This document shows, in pieces, positions 38,834-51,325 of a stretch of 64,000 bases of DNA (its first letter is position 1; every line of letters starts with the position of its first letter). The position numbers and the translations under genes are program-made. This stretch comes from Pipra filicauda (Eukaryota > Chordata > Aves > Passeriformes > Pipridae), in assembly GCF_003945595.2 (NCBI RefSeq), contig NW_024104525.1, positions 529,989 through 593,988 on the forward strand. Direction: 5' to 3'. The notes under the pieces are model-generated. The model saw only the letters and a list, made by a program, of their open reading frames with translations. It made no database searches and was not told the DNA's origin.

Positions 38834-39217
38834 GATAGAATCACAGAACCACAGATTCATAGAGTGATAAATTCATAGAATCATGGAATGGTTTGGATTG
38901 GAAGGAAATTTTAAAGATCATATAGTCTAACCTGTCTGCCTTGGGTAGGGAAATATTGCAATAGATCAGGTTGCTCAAAGCCCCATTTAACCTGACCTTG
39001 AATACTTCCAGTGATGGGGTATTCACAATTTCTCTGGGCCCAGTCCAGCATCTCACCATCCTCATTGTAAAACAAAATTTATCTTATGTCCAATCTAAAT
39101 CTAATCTTTATCAGTTTAAAACCATCCCCACTGCCTTGTGTCTACAGGCTTTGTTAAAATGTCTTCCTGAATCTTTCTTAAAAGCTTCCTTTAAATACTG
39201 AATGGTGTCATTGCTTA
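38834..39217 (-). repeat. CR1 LINE, minus strand, with long octamer tail
   Basis: In reverse it runs from the end of ORF2 through the 3' UTR into its tail. On the plus strand the order is seven consecutive CATAGAAT-like octamers (38834-38889), then GGTTTGGATTGGAAGG, TTGCTCAAAGCCCCATTTAA, CCTGACCTTGAATACTTCC, TTCACAATTTCTCTGGGC, TCTCACCATCCTCATTGTAA and CAGTTTAAAACCATCCCCAC. It fades out near TTTAAATACTGAATGG. This is the best preserved 3' end in the left half of the window. Confidence 0.93.
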
Positions 39218-41154
39218 ACCCCAGCCAGTACCTAAGCATGTGTATTTTCTTATTTCTTTCATTGCCATGTCCAAAAATATAATTTTTTTTCCATGCTTTT
39301 TCTCCTGTGACATTTCAAGGTAAACTAGGAGAAAGTAATAAAAAGTAATCAGGACAGACAGGATAATCTCTTCTCATATACAGTCATATCTGTATTGATC
39401 ATTTACTGACAGGAATCTGTCTTCACTGACATATTCCAATTGTTTTTTGTAGCTTGATGTAGCAGCAGAGGGGAAAAAAAGGCAGAGAAATAATATAAGG
39501 GAATTACAGAATGTTGTGGAAAAGTAGATTTAAACAAAAATAATTTTAAGATTTAGTTTAACCATAACTGAACTAGCATTAGCTAGGTATTAACTCTAAG
39601 TCAATTGACACTTTAAGTGATAGAGCTGGTGACAGCAAATACTGGAAAAAAAAAGTTCTCCTGTTCTTTAAGTGTCATGATCAGGCTTTTTGGAAACAAT
39701 GACAATCTTAACTCTATGTCAGAATAAAGCTTACAGTTCAGTGATAATCCATGACAGGTGACAAATCTTGTCTGAGACAGTAAAAATCTTTCCTGTACTC
39801 ATTACTTTTTTACTTCCGTCCACATTGGTTTCCATTTTTCCTCTATTTATTTATATCTATAAAGAGCATTCTCTCTTTTTTCTCCCATTTGGCAAGCTGT
39901 GAATGTAATACACTTTTCTTTTAGGCGGCGTATAAGCCCACAACATGTTCAACTCTGAATGTTTGTGTCTCTGTTATCTATAATATAAACATAAGTCTTA
40001 GGATGATAGTTTCTGAGTTGAGTTTCTGAGTTTATAGTTTTTGAGACCATAAAATTGGGATACACTCTAACTTTTAAAATAGCAGAAATATATATTTAAC
40101 ATTCCTGGTTTTAATTTATGACAGTGAAAAACAGTGATGAAAGTACAGTACAGGTTCAAAAATGTGCTTTCATCATATTTCTCTTCTAGATGTATAAACA
40201 AAACTAGAGAAAGTGACAAAGACTGACAGACAAAACACCAAACCAGACCAAAAAACCCAATAACACCGCTTAGGGAAATTATTTTGTGACTGAACCGGTA
40301 TCAAGTTTTTTAGAGAAAAAAAAGATTTTTTAAAGTTTTGCTATTTTTTTATGACTTAAAAAATGCTAATATGGTTCTATTATAGCCTATAATTCTATCA
40401 GCACTGACTTATATAATTCCCACTAGTGCTCATAGTAGTTATGAACATAAATCTCTTCTGATCTGAAGGGAAAAAAGATCTCTAATTTTTGAACACGAAT
40501 ATAAGTTAACCACTAGATTAGAGCAAGTCTTAAGGAGTCATAGCAGTTCGCTGAGTAAATTTCTATTTAAGTATTTCATGGTGGTGAATTTTAACTAATC
40601 AAGCAAAAGCTCTCTTCTTAGTTTATAGTTTTGATTTCCATTTTTCTTCTGAACCATTATGATCATTACTAATCTGGTTCAGGTACACGATTACATGGTT
40701 CCTGAGCTAAAACTCTGAATGCAATTTTTCTAAAGTAAGGGCAAGGTTCTACAGACTCTTGGAAGCATTATTATGTCTCTGTTTACTGAAATTCACCAAA
40801 GTAAAAATATCCTAGGAACAAGACTAATACCTTTGAATCACTTACAGCTAGCAGAACACCATTTTTAATACAAGTTAAGCACTTATAGTGAAGCATTTAT
40901 AGTATCTCTTCAAAGTTTTTCCCTGATTATCTGATTTTGAATCTCGGTGGAGCAAAAAAAAGAGGATAAAGATTTTGTGCTAAGAAAATTACATTGCTGG
41001 ATATGCTCTTTGTTTTCATTTTTTCATTTTAATAAGCAATTTTCAGGTCAAATTTATTTTTTATTTCAACTAACATCTTACTAAAACTATTGGAAAATTT
41101 AAAGAAACTAATATCTAACATCAAGATTCGGTTGCTCTTCCTTCCTAATTTCCC
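39218..41154. other. AT-rich non-coding DNA
   Basis: No gene or repeat family recognised. There is a small GAGTTTCTGAGTT direct repeat near 40010-40032. Confidence 0.65.
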
Positions 41155-41330
41155 TGTATTAGATTAGAGTGGCAAGGTTTTGGTAATGTGGGGACTAAAG
41201 GGTTTGCTTCTCTAACAAGCTGCTAGAAGGCTTCCCCTATGTCCAACAGAACCAATGCTAAATACCTCTAGGAGAGAGCTGCTGCTGGCCAAGGCTTAGA
41301 CCATGAGCAACAGAGGTAGTGCCTCACAGA

Positions 41331-41340
41331 TATATATTTA
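41331..41340 (+). promoter_or_regulatory. LTR TATA box
   Basis: TATATATTTA lies about 175 bp from the 5' end of the solo LTR and is followed by AAGAAGGGG. It is the presumed former viral promoter. Confidence 0.6.
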
Positions 41341-42014
41341 AGAAGGGGGAAAAACTGCTGTGTGACAGCAGTCAGAAAGAGGAATAAGAATATATGAGAG
41401 AAACAGCCCCTCATACGTCAAGTTCAGTGAAGAAGGAGGTGGAGGAGGTTCTCCAGGCACGGGTGCAAAGATTCCCCTGCAGCTTGTGGAGAAGACCGTG
41501 CTGGGGCAGGTTGATGCCCAAAGAGGGGCTCTGACCTTGAAGGCTCCTGACAGAACCTGTGGCCTGCAGAGAGAGGAGCCCACACTGACAGGTTTGCTGG
41601 CAGGACCTGTGGCCACATGGAGGACCCACTCTGGAGCTGCCTCCTCCTGAAGGACTGTGCACTGTGGGAGGGATCCACGCTGGAGCAGATACTGAAAAAG
41701 CTCAGCCTGTCAGAAGGGCACATTTTAGAAGTTCATGGAGGACTTTTTCCCATGGGACAGACCCCACACTGGAGCAGGGGAAGAGTGCAAGGAGTCATCC
41801 CCTCAAGGAGGAAGGAGCAGCACAGCAGCAGAGGAAGGAGAAGCAGAGACATGATGAACTGACCTCAGCCCTCACTCCCTGTAACCCTGCAATGCTGTGG
41901 GGGAGGGGGTAGAGTAAATTGGGAGTGAAGGTGAGCCCAGGATGAAAGAAGGAGTAGAGGAAAGGTGGTTAAGATTTGGCTTTATTTCTCATTGCCCTAC
42001 TCTGATTTGATTGT

Positions 42015-42020
42015 AATAAA
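42015..42020 (+). terminator. LTR polyadenylation signal AATAAA
   Basis: AATAAA lies about 180 bp before the 3' end of the LTR, in the position expected near the R/U5 boundary. Confidence 0.6.
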
Positions 42021-42195
42021 TTAATTTTCCCCAAGTCAGTTTTGCCCATGATGGTAATTGCTGAGTGATTTCTCCCAGTCCTTATCTCAACCTATGAGCC
42101 TTTAGTTATATTTTCTCTCCCCTGTTCAGCTGAGAAGGGAAGTGATAGAGCAGCTTTGAGGGCACCTGTCGCCCAGCTGAGGTCAACCCACTACA

Positions 42196-45100
42196 TAGTC
42201 TCTTCCAGAATAACACCAATAGCTACCACTAGCATTATTTACAGGACTGCAGCTATATAAAACTGCAAATGCATATCTGACTACCTTTTGTAAAACATAT
42301 CTTTCCTATAGAGATGTTTCCTTCTCAAATAAGAATTTCCATTTCTTAATCTTTTTACATTAGCAAGGTACTGATGCATGCTCAAAGACTTGGAAAGCTC
42401 CTTCAGTACTGTATTCCAGCAAATAATTGCATGAAAACAACAGTAAGAGACAAAACCTCAGATTCATGTTTTTGGCTTGGTACAATCTGACATAATTTAA
42501 ATGAGAGCAATTTTTTGGGAATACATTACCTGACAATATAATGAACCCAATTTCTATATCTGTTCCTCTATTACCAAAACATCATATCTGGAGTAAATAC
42601 AATAGAGATCTAAAATCTTTTTTATTGTTCATGATATCTTTTCTGATCTCTTTTAGGAGTGGAGAAAGCTCTTAAATAGAACAGCTGAGGTGCTTCTGAA
42701 TTAGGGTTTTGGTCCCATAGAAAAAGGCCATAGATTTGACTGCCTGAAAATAGAAGTCCTGCCCGTTATTTCCAGGTGTTTAAAAGACTTCAGGAACCCA
42801 TTAGAACTCAATGAAATATATAAGCCATTCAAAGCTCTGGGCCTTGAGGTGCAGTGCTCCTGAAACTGAGTTGATCCATCTGAAGACAGGTTGTAATAAT
42901 TGACATATTAGGGGCTATCTCATCTCTTCTCTCTCCTTCAGAGGACACAAATATCCATTTAACACTAAAGGAAAAAAGGGGACATTTCTGTGATAGAATG
43001 TATAGTGATGCCACCACAGTTGCATTTGGAATCAACAACCACTTCTCAAAGCAGATAACCACAACCAATGAAACCTTAAATCAAATGCAAAGAAACAATT
43101 CCCTTCAGTAATAATAACTCTAAGGTATGTGGCACTACACCAGAGGGTATCAGAGAGAACAATACAGCACACCTGACTATGAAGCAGAGGCTACTGTGCA
43201 ACTAGTTGTTTTTGTGGCAGTTACACATGCTTTAGAGACAGCTCTACTATGCTGTTAGTTAATGTAGCTTCATTAGGCTTTTTATATAACTGTAACATCA
43301 ATCATTTGTTCATCAGTCCAGGTTTGTGTTCTCTGGTATTACCTTGGTGCTGTAATTTTAAGGCTCCTATTATCTTGCACTCCTGGGGACACATGCTACA
43401 GTCTTGTGACTGTTTGCTTATATGTTGGTATTCTAAAGCCATCAGTGGTTAAGTAAACAAAAAATATTTGAAAACAGAGAGAAACTGAGTGCACATACAG
43501 TAATTTCTCACCACACTTAGCATCTAATTACAGCAAAGTTATTGGTATGGATTAGATTTATTTTTCCCTTTGGGCTATAGCACTACTTTTTATAAGGGTC
43601 TTAAGATTTGACATAAAGTGCTGCTTCTTAATGATGCAACTTATATTGACTTACATAACAGCAACAACATAAATTAATTATGAGTTTCAGAGGAATTATT
43701 TGCAAACAACTACAATTAGTATGGGAAATCTAATAGTATGAAATCTTATAGTATGTGACCTAATAGCTAAATGTTCAAAATTTTTCATTTATTTATCACC
43801 TTGGAAAGATCTGAGAGCAAAACTGAAAACACTGAAGATAATTTTTATGGAGTGGCTATGCCTGACACAAACACTCTTTACATCAAATAAGACAAATCTT
43901 CATTGAATTAATTTATTGAGGGTATTTAATAATGACAAAACTTAAAATCATTCACTCCAAAATCACCTCAGTTCTGTATCGATGAGGTAGTCTTCACACA
44001 TTTATATGTTAAATTCTAACTCGCAGTAAAACCCCCCAAAATCACCCCCCCAAAAACCTGCACTTTTGAATACCTTAGTCCAGTCTTTCCTTACAAGTTA
44101 TTCTTTAGTTCTTTTCTTTGCTTTGGTTCTTTCTGAGCAGCAGAAATAAAGTTTCTTGATTTGTTATCTGTACCACGCTGTTGATCAAAGTATTCAAAGT
44201 AACCAGAGTAACCAAAATTATGATTAATGCTCTAACTGATCTCTTCAGAAGACAGCTGTGGATGTTAGATTTTCTAAAGTGTTCTTTTACATAGTGTGAT
44301 TTGTTTTGATTCTTTACTGCGATTAGCTCTGTTCCACTTTCTTCTTGTTCTAGACATCACTCTATTCTTTATAGTTACATTAATAAAAATACCTCATCAT
44401 AACTTCACTAAATCAGGGAGATATCCTGATTCAAATGGAGGTGGTTCCAGTAGCCATCTGGCCACAATCTTGTATGATCCTATGTAAGTGATGTCTAAAC
44501 CATGACACTGCGGTTGAAGCTTGCTTTTCTTTTTTCTTTTCCATCCCCTATTCAAGCAAATGTAACAGTAATCTTCCCAGTAGCAGAAAAATACTGGCAT
44601 TTCTGTGACACACCAACATTTAGTATCACAGAATTTGTGGAATTGCATTATGTTTGAAGAAAAAGAGAATGTATAATGAGCTTGTTATCTTGAATCAGTT
44701 TCTGGATGACAGACATTTTTACTACAGAGACACCATAATGTCTGTCTTTAATTACCCCAGTTATTGGCAACTCTAGCGGAAAGGCTTATGACCAAAAGAA
44801 TGCAGGAATCCAGCTATTTGAGGCAAGGCCTTCAGAAAAAAAAAACCTGAAGCTTGTTGGAACAATAGTGTGAAAGGAAATCTTATATCTTCTCTCTCAG
44901 ATGAATTTATTACTTCTCTTCAAACCACTAGCTTTTAATGAGCAGGGTTTTTAACTCTGTTCTATATTTCTAGTGCCTGACTAAATATTTCTCATCCAGT
45001 ACTCAAGAGAATAGAATTATATATTATTAATCCCAATTCTAATGTAAAAAACCTTATAACATGAATAGGAATCAAAAGCAGTTTATCATGGTGCTTTGTA

Positions 45101-47364
45101 TTTGTTTGACCAAAATGTTTTTTCATAGAGTTCAATGAACACTAGTGAATCTGGGAATGTTGTCAAAATCTGATACACTTTTATGTGCTTCCAAGGTTCA
45201 CATCTGCATTCCGATCCAAGCTGAGAACTCCACATTCTTTTCAAATGTGTATTTGCAGCTATAGAACACTGCTACGGAAGCCTGGACAGTGTGAAGTATT
45301 TCTTGACATACAATATTCACTAAGCCTGAAAGCATTTGAAATGTCTCTGTTAATGGATCTGAAGATTGAAAATGTTCTTCCTGCAGAAAGTGATATACAC
45401 ACAAATAAGCACAAGATGTAGCTATGAAAACAGTCCAATTTCAAGGCAATCAAGAGGAAAACGGTTCGATATATGTGACCCTCCTCTGAAAAAAAAAGTG
45501 TTAGCTTTATTCAGTGTTTGTCAGCCTTTGCAGAGATGTTCCAGTTTCAATCAATGAATGATAACACCTATAAAAGAGCATCTCTAGGTTTATCAGGAAC
45601 ATAACCAGAAGGGTGAGTTAAAATGCAGTATTGAAAAATACCAAATTCCAAGAGCTAGATGCAGAGCTAGATGCAGTTCTGAGGTGCATAAGGATCCATC
45701 CCGGTCAGCAATAAAACATATGAAGGTTGTAGGCAAGTATAACAACATATAAACCGTTGTTTTTATAATAGTTATGTTGTTATTATAATCACTTGAAACC
45801 TATTAGTTAAAAAGACTAGTTTTAAAAACTATACTTACCTACCTGTGATGTACATCTTGGCTCCGAGTATTAGATATCTATTTCCTTTTTTGTTTGAATT
45901 AAATGAAATAGATACTTACATTGTAATTTCAGCTTTTCCTTCTCATTTAAGTTCATTATGTGTTTGCTGCTTAAACTATTTTTTTCAGCAATAATTCCTT
46001 TATTTCAGAATTTATACAAATTGCACTACAAAGTATCTAACATGCAACTAACATATCTAACACTGTAGATGAAATAGTAGAAGAATTATATTCTGTGGGT
46101 ATACATACTACATCACATGCCAGATAGCCAGTCAAGACAGGGCTTTCTTACCAAAACAGAGAAAGAGGGGTATTTGATTTAAATGTCCGCATGTCTTGGA
46201 CAGGTTCTTTGACAATTTCATGATGCCCTTTCCATCCATGTTTGTAGACAAGTACCAATGATCACAGCAGCTGGTGAGCAGATTAGAAAGACCTGAAAGA
46301 AGGAAAACAGTGATATATTTATATCACTGGGTTTTTTTAATATATATTTGTGTTATTCAAGAAATACATACATTAGGAGTTATTTAACATTCTGTAGGAT
46401 ACTTCTTGACAATGAGGCAACACCATTAATGTCTTTTATTCCATTTCATTTTCACTTCCCTCTGTTAACACAAGGCAAAGACATTTCAGAGATTGAAGAG
46501 CAGTTGAAAGTTTTGATTATGTCAGCATATAATAATGCCTCTCTTAAACCTCACAAAACAGAGTATATGCATATCTGACCCAGCTGGTCCACTTCATCCC
46601 CTTTCTGGACTGTCACATGTACCAGAACTCTTCTTTCTTACAGTACTATTAAAAAAAATAAAGAATTTCTATTTCCTTGATTAAGCCAATAATACCCAAG
46701 AACTTCCCTTTCTAGTTCTACTTCTACAGAAAGAAATTGCACTCAGTTCTTTAAGTTAAACACACATTTAAAAAACAATTTTCACCTTTTACTTAAAGCT
46801 GAGTAATTTATTGGAAAAGATTTAATCATAGTTTTGTGTAACAGGCTTTTTCAAAGTATTTCAGACTAGCCTATTCATGTAGACCTCTAAAATGTGTTCT
46901 TTTTAAATGCAAAACTAATGAGATGTACTATTTACAGCTACTCTAGTATGCTATTTTGTCAGGATAAATAGAAACAACTACTGTACATTATCCTTTTCAT
47001 TGGTAGCTGCATAACTACTGTGATACCAAGAGCATTGTATCTGTGTTTCTAGGCTTGAAAATTGAATAGAAATAGCTTTGGCAAGTAGTTTGCTGAGTAC
47101 TGTAAAGACATTATTTCCATAAGGCTTGCTGCTTCATTACTTTGGAATATGGTACATAATTCAGACTTTACAGGATTTTTTTTCTGTATAGGTGGTTAAT
47201 GTTTAATGTTGAGGGCAAGCAACTCTCCTGCTCTGAGTCCTTTCATTTCAGTCAAATTGCAGCATCTAGACAGAATTATCTGTCTGGTAAACTTATCCAC
47301 CTGCCTTTTTCCCTTTTTGGAAATTTTTCAAGTGGCTATTTGACACACAAAAATAACACACAAC
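42196..47364. other. 5.2 kb of AT-rich non-coding DNA
   Basis: No gene recognised. C-rich runs lie near 44029-44056, and a 12-bp direct repeat (AGAGCTAGATGC) at 45651-45662 and 45663-45674. ORFs of 60-80 codons overlap on both strands at 45185-45557 but show no domain. Confidence 0.6.
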
Positions 47365-49054
47365 TGTCGTAGTTTGAGACCCCCAAAATCCAATTCCTGA
47401 GTCCAAGCCCCCCTCCCACACCTCACCCCAGTGTGAGATGGGTTTTCCAAACACAACACAAGACTCAATATGGGGGGAAAAGGGAATTATATTACAATCA
47501 CTGTACAAATAAATATTACAGTATATCATATACATAATCTCAACTATCTCTCCTATGATAAGGCAGTATTTACAATGGGTCAGATCTCTTCTCCCTCCAA
47601 TAAAAGTCCAGGGGAGTTCTGATAGTTCTTGGACAGAAGGGGGAGTAGAATAGGAGTAGAGAGAATGGTTAAGGTTAAGAATATGGAGGCATTGAGGATT
47701 AATGGAAAGTCCATTACTTTTACTTGGACTTGCACCAAGATGAATGGTTCCTAAGACCAGTGGATTGCTATTATCCTTTAAAAGTAAGGGGGCTGAGGTC
47801 TTAGGCTCAGATGCGAGAGTTAGCAGTTCTTGTTGGTTAAACCTCCCCTCGGCAGGCAAGAAGAGTTTAACTTCTATTTTTAGGATCACAGTCTAATGTT
47901 TGGTTTAAAACTATGTATGAGTTGATCATAGCGGAATCAAGGGTAAGAGGCGCGGATTCATAAGAAGCCTGCGGAAAGGAGAAGGGTTTTTGCAGCTAGA
48001 GTCAAAGGGAAGAACTCTTGAGGGAGGTTAAGTGAGCTGGGAAAAGTGAGCTTTCCTTTTCCAGAAGGGAAAAGGAAAGATCCTTTCCACTCTCAGGGCA
48101 GCAGCCTCTCTTCTTCCATTCAGGAGCTGTAGCTGGACTGTTGTAGCTGGATCTCCTTCCATTACACACAAGGAGGGGGGGGCTGTCTCCTCTCACCCCC
48201 TCTCTCTCCCGTGGACTGCGATATCAGGGACAAGCTCGTGTCACCACGTCATATCACGAAGTGCAGGAATCTTCGTGACAGTCCCTTTCCTCAGGGGATT
48301 CACTCCTGAGTCGGAACGTCTCGGGCAGCTTTCAGTTGAGAGCCTTTGCCTCAAGAGTTCTATCAGAGCTCCTGTGCTCTGTCTCAGCTGCTGCCAGCTT
48401 GGCAGCAGCAGCAGGGGGGTCAAGGTCACCCCCTCTGCATTCTGTCTGGCCGCCCTGGTCCAGCTCCTCCCTCCGTTGCATGCTACACTCCAAGACTCCT
48501 CTCAAATAGGAGTCCATCTCCTCCTCTCTAGGAGGTCTCAGAGGGGTTTGGGAGGTTTGTTTCAGTTCTTACCCCAAACTCTCTCTCTGTAGAGCTTAGT
48601 CCTGCTCTGTCTCTCTCCGTTAGAGATCTCTGTGTCTTCCTGCTTGGCTGCAGGCCGTCTCTGCTGCATCTTATCTCTTCTGGCTCTCTGCCACTGTTCT
48701 CCAGTCAGTGCTGTTTCTGCTGCTGCCCCTTCTGCCCACTCACAGCAAAGAAAACTCCCAGCTTCTCCGTTACAGACCTCAGTCCAGTTTAACACTGTTT
48801 CCGAGTTTCTATGACCCCAGCTGGGGGCTGGGGGTCCGTGGCCCCCCAGAGGGGCTCCTGCCCCTTTTCCTCGTGGCTTTACAACATGGCCACTTTCCTC
48901 CAACAACAACTACATCACCCGTCTTTTCTGGTCTGGTGTGATATGTTTATATTTTGCAGGAGCGCTCATTGGCTCAACCCCAAGGGACACCACCCCCTCG
49001 GGGGTTACCATTTTTTTAACTTCAGGGGGAAAACCCTTTTTTTCCCCCACCACA
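47365..49054 (-). mobile_element. Long LTR-like element (about 1.7 kb), minus strand
   Basis: The sense strand is minus. It would start TGTGGTGGGGGAAAAAAAGG at 49054 and end CTCAAACTACGACA at 47365. A CCAAT box (ATTGG on plus) lies at 48968-48972 and a TATA box (AAAATATAAA on minus) at 48946-48955. The six bases outside each end are CACAAC (47359-47364) and CACAGC (49055-49060), a possible 6-bp target duplication with one mismatch, as in class II (ERVK-like) elements. U3 is short (about 110 bp to the TATA box) and the rest is very long, GC- and pyrimidine-rich. I see no canonical AATAAA near the 3' end, only AATATAATT. The 198-codon ORF at 47293-47889 and other ORFs inside are repeat-derived. 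No gag, pol or env is seen. Confidence 0.65.
48946..48972 (-). promoter_or_regulatory. LTR CCAAT and TATA boxes
   Basis: On the minus strand GAGCCAATGAG is followed, about 13 bp later, by AAAATATAAAC. The pair lies close to the sense-strand start of the LTR-like element. Confidence 0.6.
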
Positions 49055-49959
49055 CACAGCTTAAGGAGAAGACTGGCTGAAAGCTGATCTTTATGGGACT
49101 GGAAATTCTGAAAATATATACAAGAGATCTCTGAAAAATGAATTTTTCTAAGTGCCATTTTGTTAGTTGGACCTGAGTAGTAAAACACATTTTTTTCTAC
49201 ATTTAGATATTTAGAATAGAAACAATGTCTCTTTGTGTGTGTAAAGAGAGTAGCATCCCAAGCAAGATTGGTTGTGATAAATTTATCTTCAAAGCAAGAA
49301 ATATAAAGCATGTTTTTATATTTTCCTTCATATTTTGTTTGTAATCAAGATTTATGTGCATCTTTGACGCTCTGACAGGGAAGGGGAATGGAACATGGTT
49401 TACTTTGAACTGCATTCAGAATATTTCTTGGTTTCCTGTTGAAATACATGATAATGGCAAATTCTTTCTACAGTTCCATACATTTACACAGTGTTTATAC
49501 AAATTAGAAAAGACATTTCCCTGACGAAGAATTACTTTCTCCACTGTCTCAGGATTGTTTACATTTAGATCATCCAGAAACACCCAGAGTAAGATGCTTG
49601 CTTTAGCTTTTATCACAAATATGAACTCTATAAAACCAGCTATTGGTGAACTTCACCTGCCTTTTTAACTAATTTTACCTACCTGGAGTATCCATGCTGC
49701 AAAACATACTTATGCATGGATTTATATTACTAGCTTCAAGAACATGTTTTAAGAGTGCCTTTCATGGTTTGTACTATTTGTAAAAAGATATATGAATCAA
49801 GGTAGACACAGATTACCTAAGACACAGGACCATCGGAGGAAGCCTAGGATGCTTAGTCTCTTAAATGAGGTGTCATGAATAGATATTTGGAATTATACTG
49901 GATGAGCCTGAGACATATTCTGCAGTAACAGCTGGACATAGTAAATTTCACTGACATGA

Positions 49960-50005
49960 GAGATGCTGTACAGGAGATGCTGTACCTGTACAGCTTTGCA
50001 GGTAC
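49960..50005. repeat. Clustered direct and inverted repeats
   Basis: GAGATGCTGTAC occurs at 49960-49971 and 49974-49985. GCTGTACAG (49965-49973) pairs with CTGTACAGC (49986-49994), and GTACCTG (49983-49989) pairs with CAGGTAC (49999-50005). Confidence 0.9.
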
Positions 50006-51225
50006 AAATAAGACCTGAATATACATCCTGAAGCATTCCTATTTCCATGTAGGTGAATGCTTTTAATACTGCAAAGAATTGGACAAACTGTTCCTGGAAA
50101 GATGAAGTCGAGAGCACATCAGAAAGTAAAAGTGCTAAGGGTGGTTGACTGCAATCACAGGAGAACAGAAATTTCTTATAAAAGGAGATATCAGAACACT
50201 AGTGCTAAACAACAAATGGTATTGACAAGTTATTTGAAATTATGGAGAGTTATCACATCAATAAATTAAGCCATGCAAGATTATTTGTAAAATCAGAATT
50301 TCACAGAAAGTCTGCCTAATATTAAGTTACGTCCTTAGAGCAATAGAAATCAAAATGTTAGTAAGACTATTTAAGGAAAAAGATTTAAATTATTTTTCAG
50401 TGAGCTACAGCTCTTGACTCAGTGCTCATCACTACACAAATTCCAGAACTATCACAAACAAGGTGACACTGACAATAGCTTTTAAACAGTTAAGCACTAA
50501 GATGCTAAGAAATATTTTATAGTTTAGCAGTAGTTCTCATCAAAGACACTGTTAATCTCCCTCTTCTAATCTAGTTTAAAGAATTTGTAATATTAAGTTA
50601 GAGACCTAATATTTTCTTTCTGTAGAGAAAATTTTAATGAGATAAGCAAATGATGTGTGTTGCATGGTACAACTGAAGCACTAAAAAATCGGTAATAAAT
50701 AATCACGTGTACTATATATTTTGAAAAATGAGCTTGAACAAGTCTTTAATGAAGTCATTATTTCTCTTATCATAAATCACTAAAGCTTATTTTTGCCCAC
50801 TAGATATAAAGCAGTCAAAGACAACTGTTTTAAATTTGTCCTTGCTTGTAATTTACTCTATAAGAAGTTTCTCATAACTTTTCTTTAACTAACACTGAAC
50901 AGTACTACCTGATATATTATTATAATGTACAAAATATTTAGCTAGCTAATATATAAAAAAGTAGTTGCAGAGATGGGTTTGAATTACCAGTATGGCGAGG
51001 CAGAATCAAACATTTTATAGTCATAGAAATACTTTATAAAAGTCGTATAATTTATCTATCAGCTTGAGCCAATGACCAAATATTCACTGCACTGTAAGAG
51101 TTTCATATTATTAGAGGGGCCAAGGATGCCATCTCTAGTGATTGTTACTGAAACATTTGTAACAATTAATGCTGTCTGAACCTTTAAGTCTTTTTCAGCC
51201 TGTTTTTGTCTTTAACTTCTTCCAC

Positions 51226-51325
51226 ACACAAAAAAAAAGCCCCAACCAACCAACAAACCAACCAAAAAAACAAAACAAAAAACACCTCTCAAAGCAACCA
51301 AATTAAAAGAAACCCCCCAAGCCCT
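51226..51325 (+). repeat. A/C-rich low-complexity tract
   Basis: A run of A9 is followed by CCAACCAACC-type and AAACAAAAC-type sequence. It yields a false 64-codon ORF rich in K, N, Q, T and P at 51206-51400. Confidence 0.85.

Larger units (their letters stand above)
41155..42195 (+). mobile_element. Solo LTR of an avian endogenous retrovirus (family B)
   Basis: A 1.04 kb element runs from TGTATTAG (41155) to CCCACTACA (42195), giving TG...CA ends. Its opening (GAGTGGCAAGGTTTTGG) and its end (CTGAGGTCAACCCACTACA) match from memory a common bird LTR of ERVL type. A TATA box (TATATATTTA) lies at 41331-41340 and an AATAAA signal at 42015-42020, so the sense strand is plus. Between them is a GC-rich region with repeated TGGAG/GGACC-type blocks. 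Several overlapping 80-100 codon ORFs on both strands (41338-41912) come from this GC-rich part and are not genes. No retroviral genes remain. Flanks (TTCCC, TAGTC) show no target duplication. Confidence 0.85.

Noticed and set aside
41338..41912. Five overlapping 80-100 codon ORFs on both strands
   Set aside because: All come from the GC-rich body of the solo LTR, where stop codons are rare in every frame.
45185..45557. Four overlapping ORFs on both strands, possible exon
   Set aside because: No splice-site pair, no domain and no reason to prefer one frame.
47293..47889. 198-codon ORF on the minus strand, the longest in the window
   Set aside because: It lies almost wholly inside the LTR-like element at 47365-49054, its end crosses the element border, and I see no protein domain.
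48241..49080. Cluster of 60-115 codon ORFs on both strands
   Set aside because: They lie in the GC-rich LTR-like element and have mutually overlapping frames and no recognisable domain.
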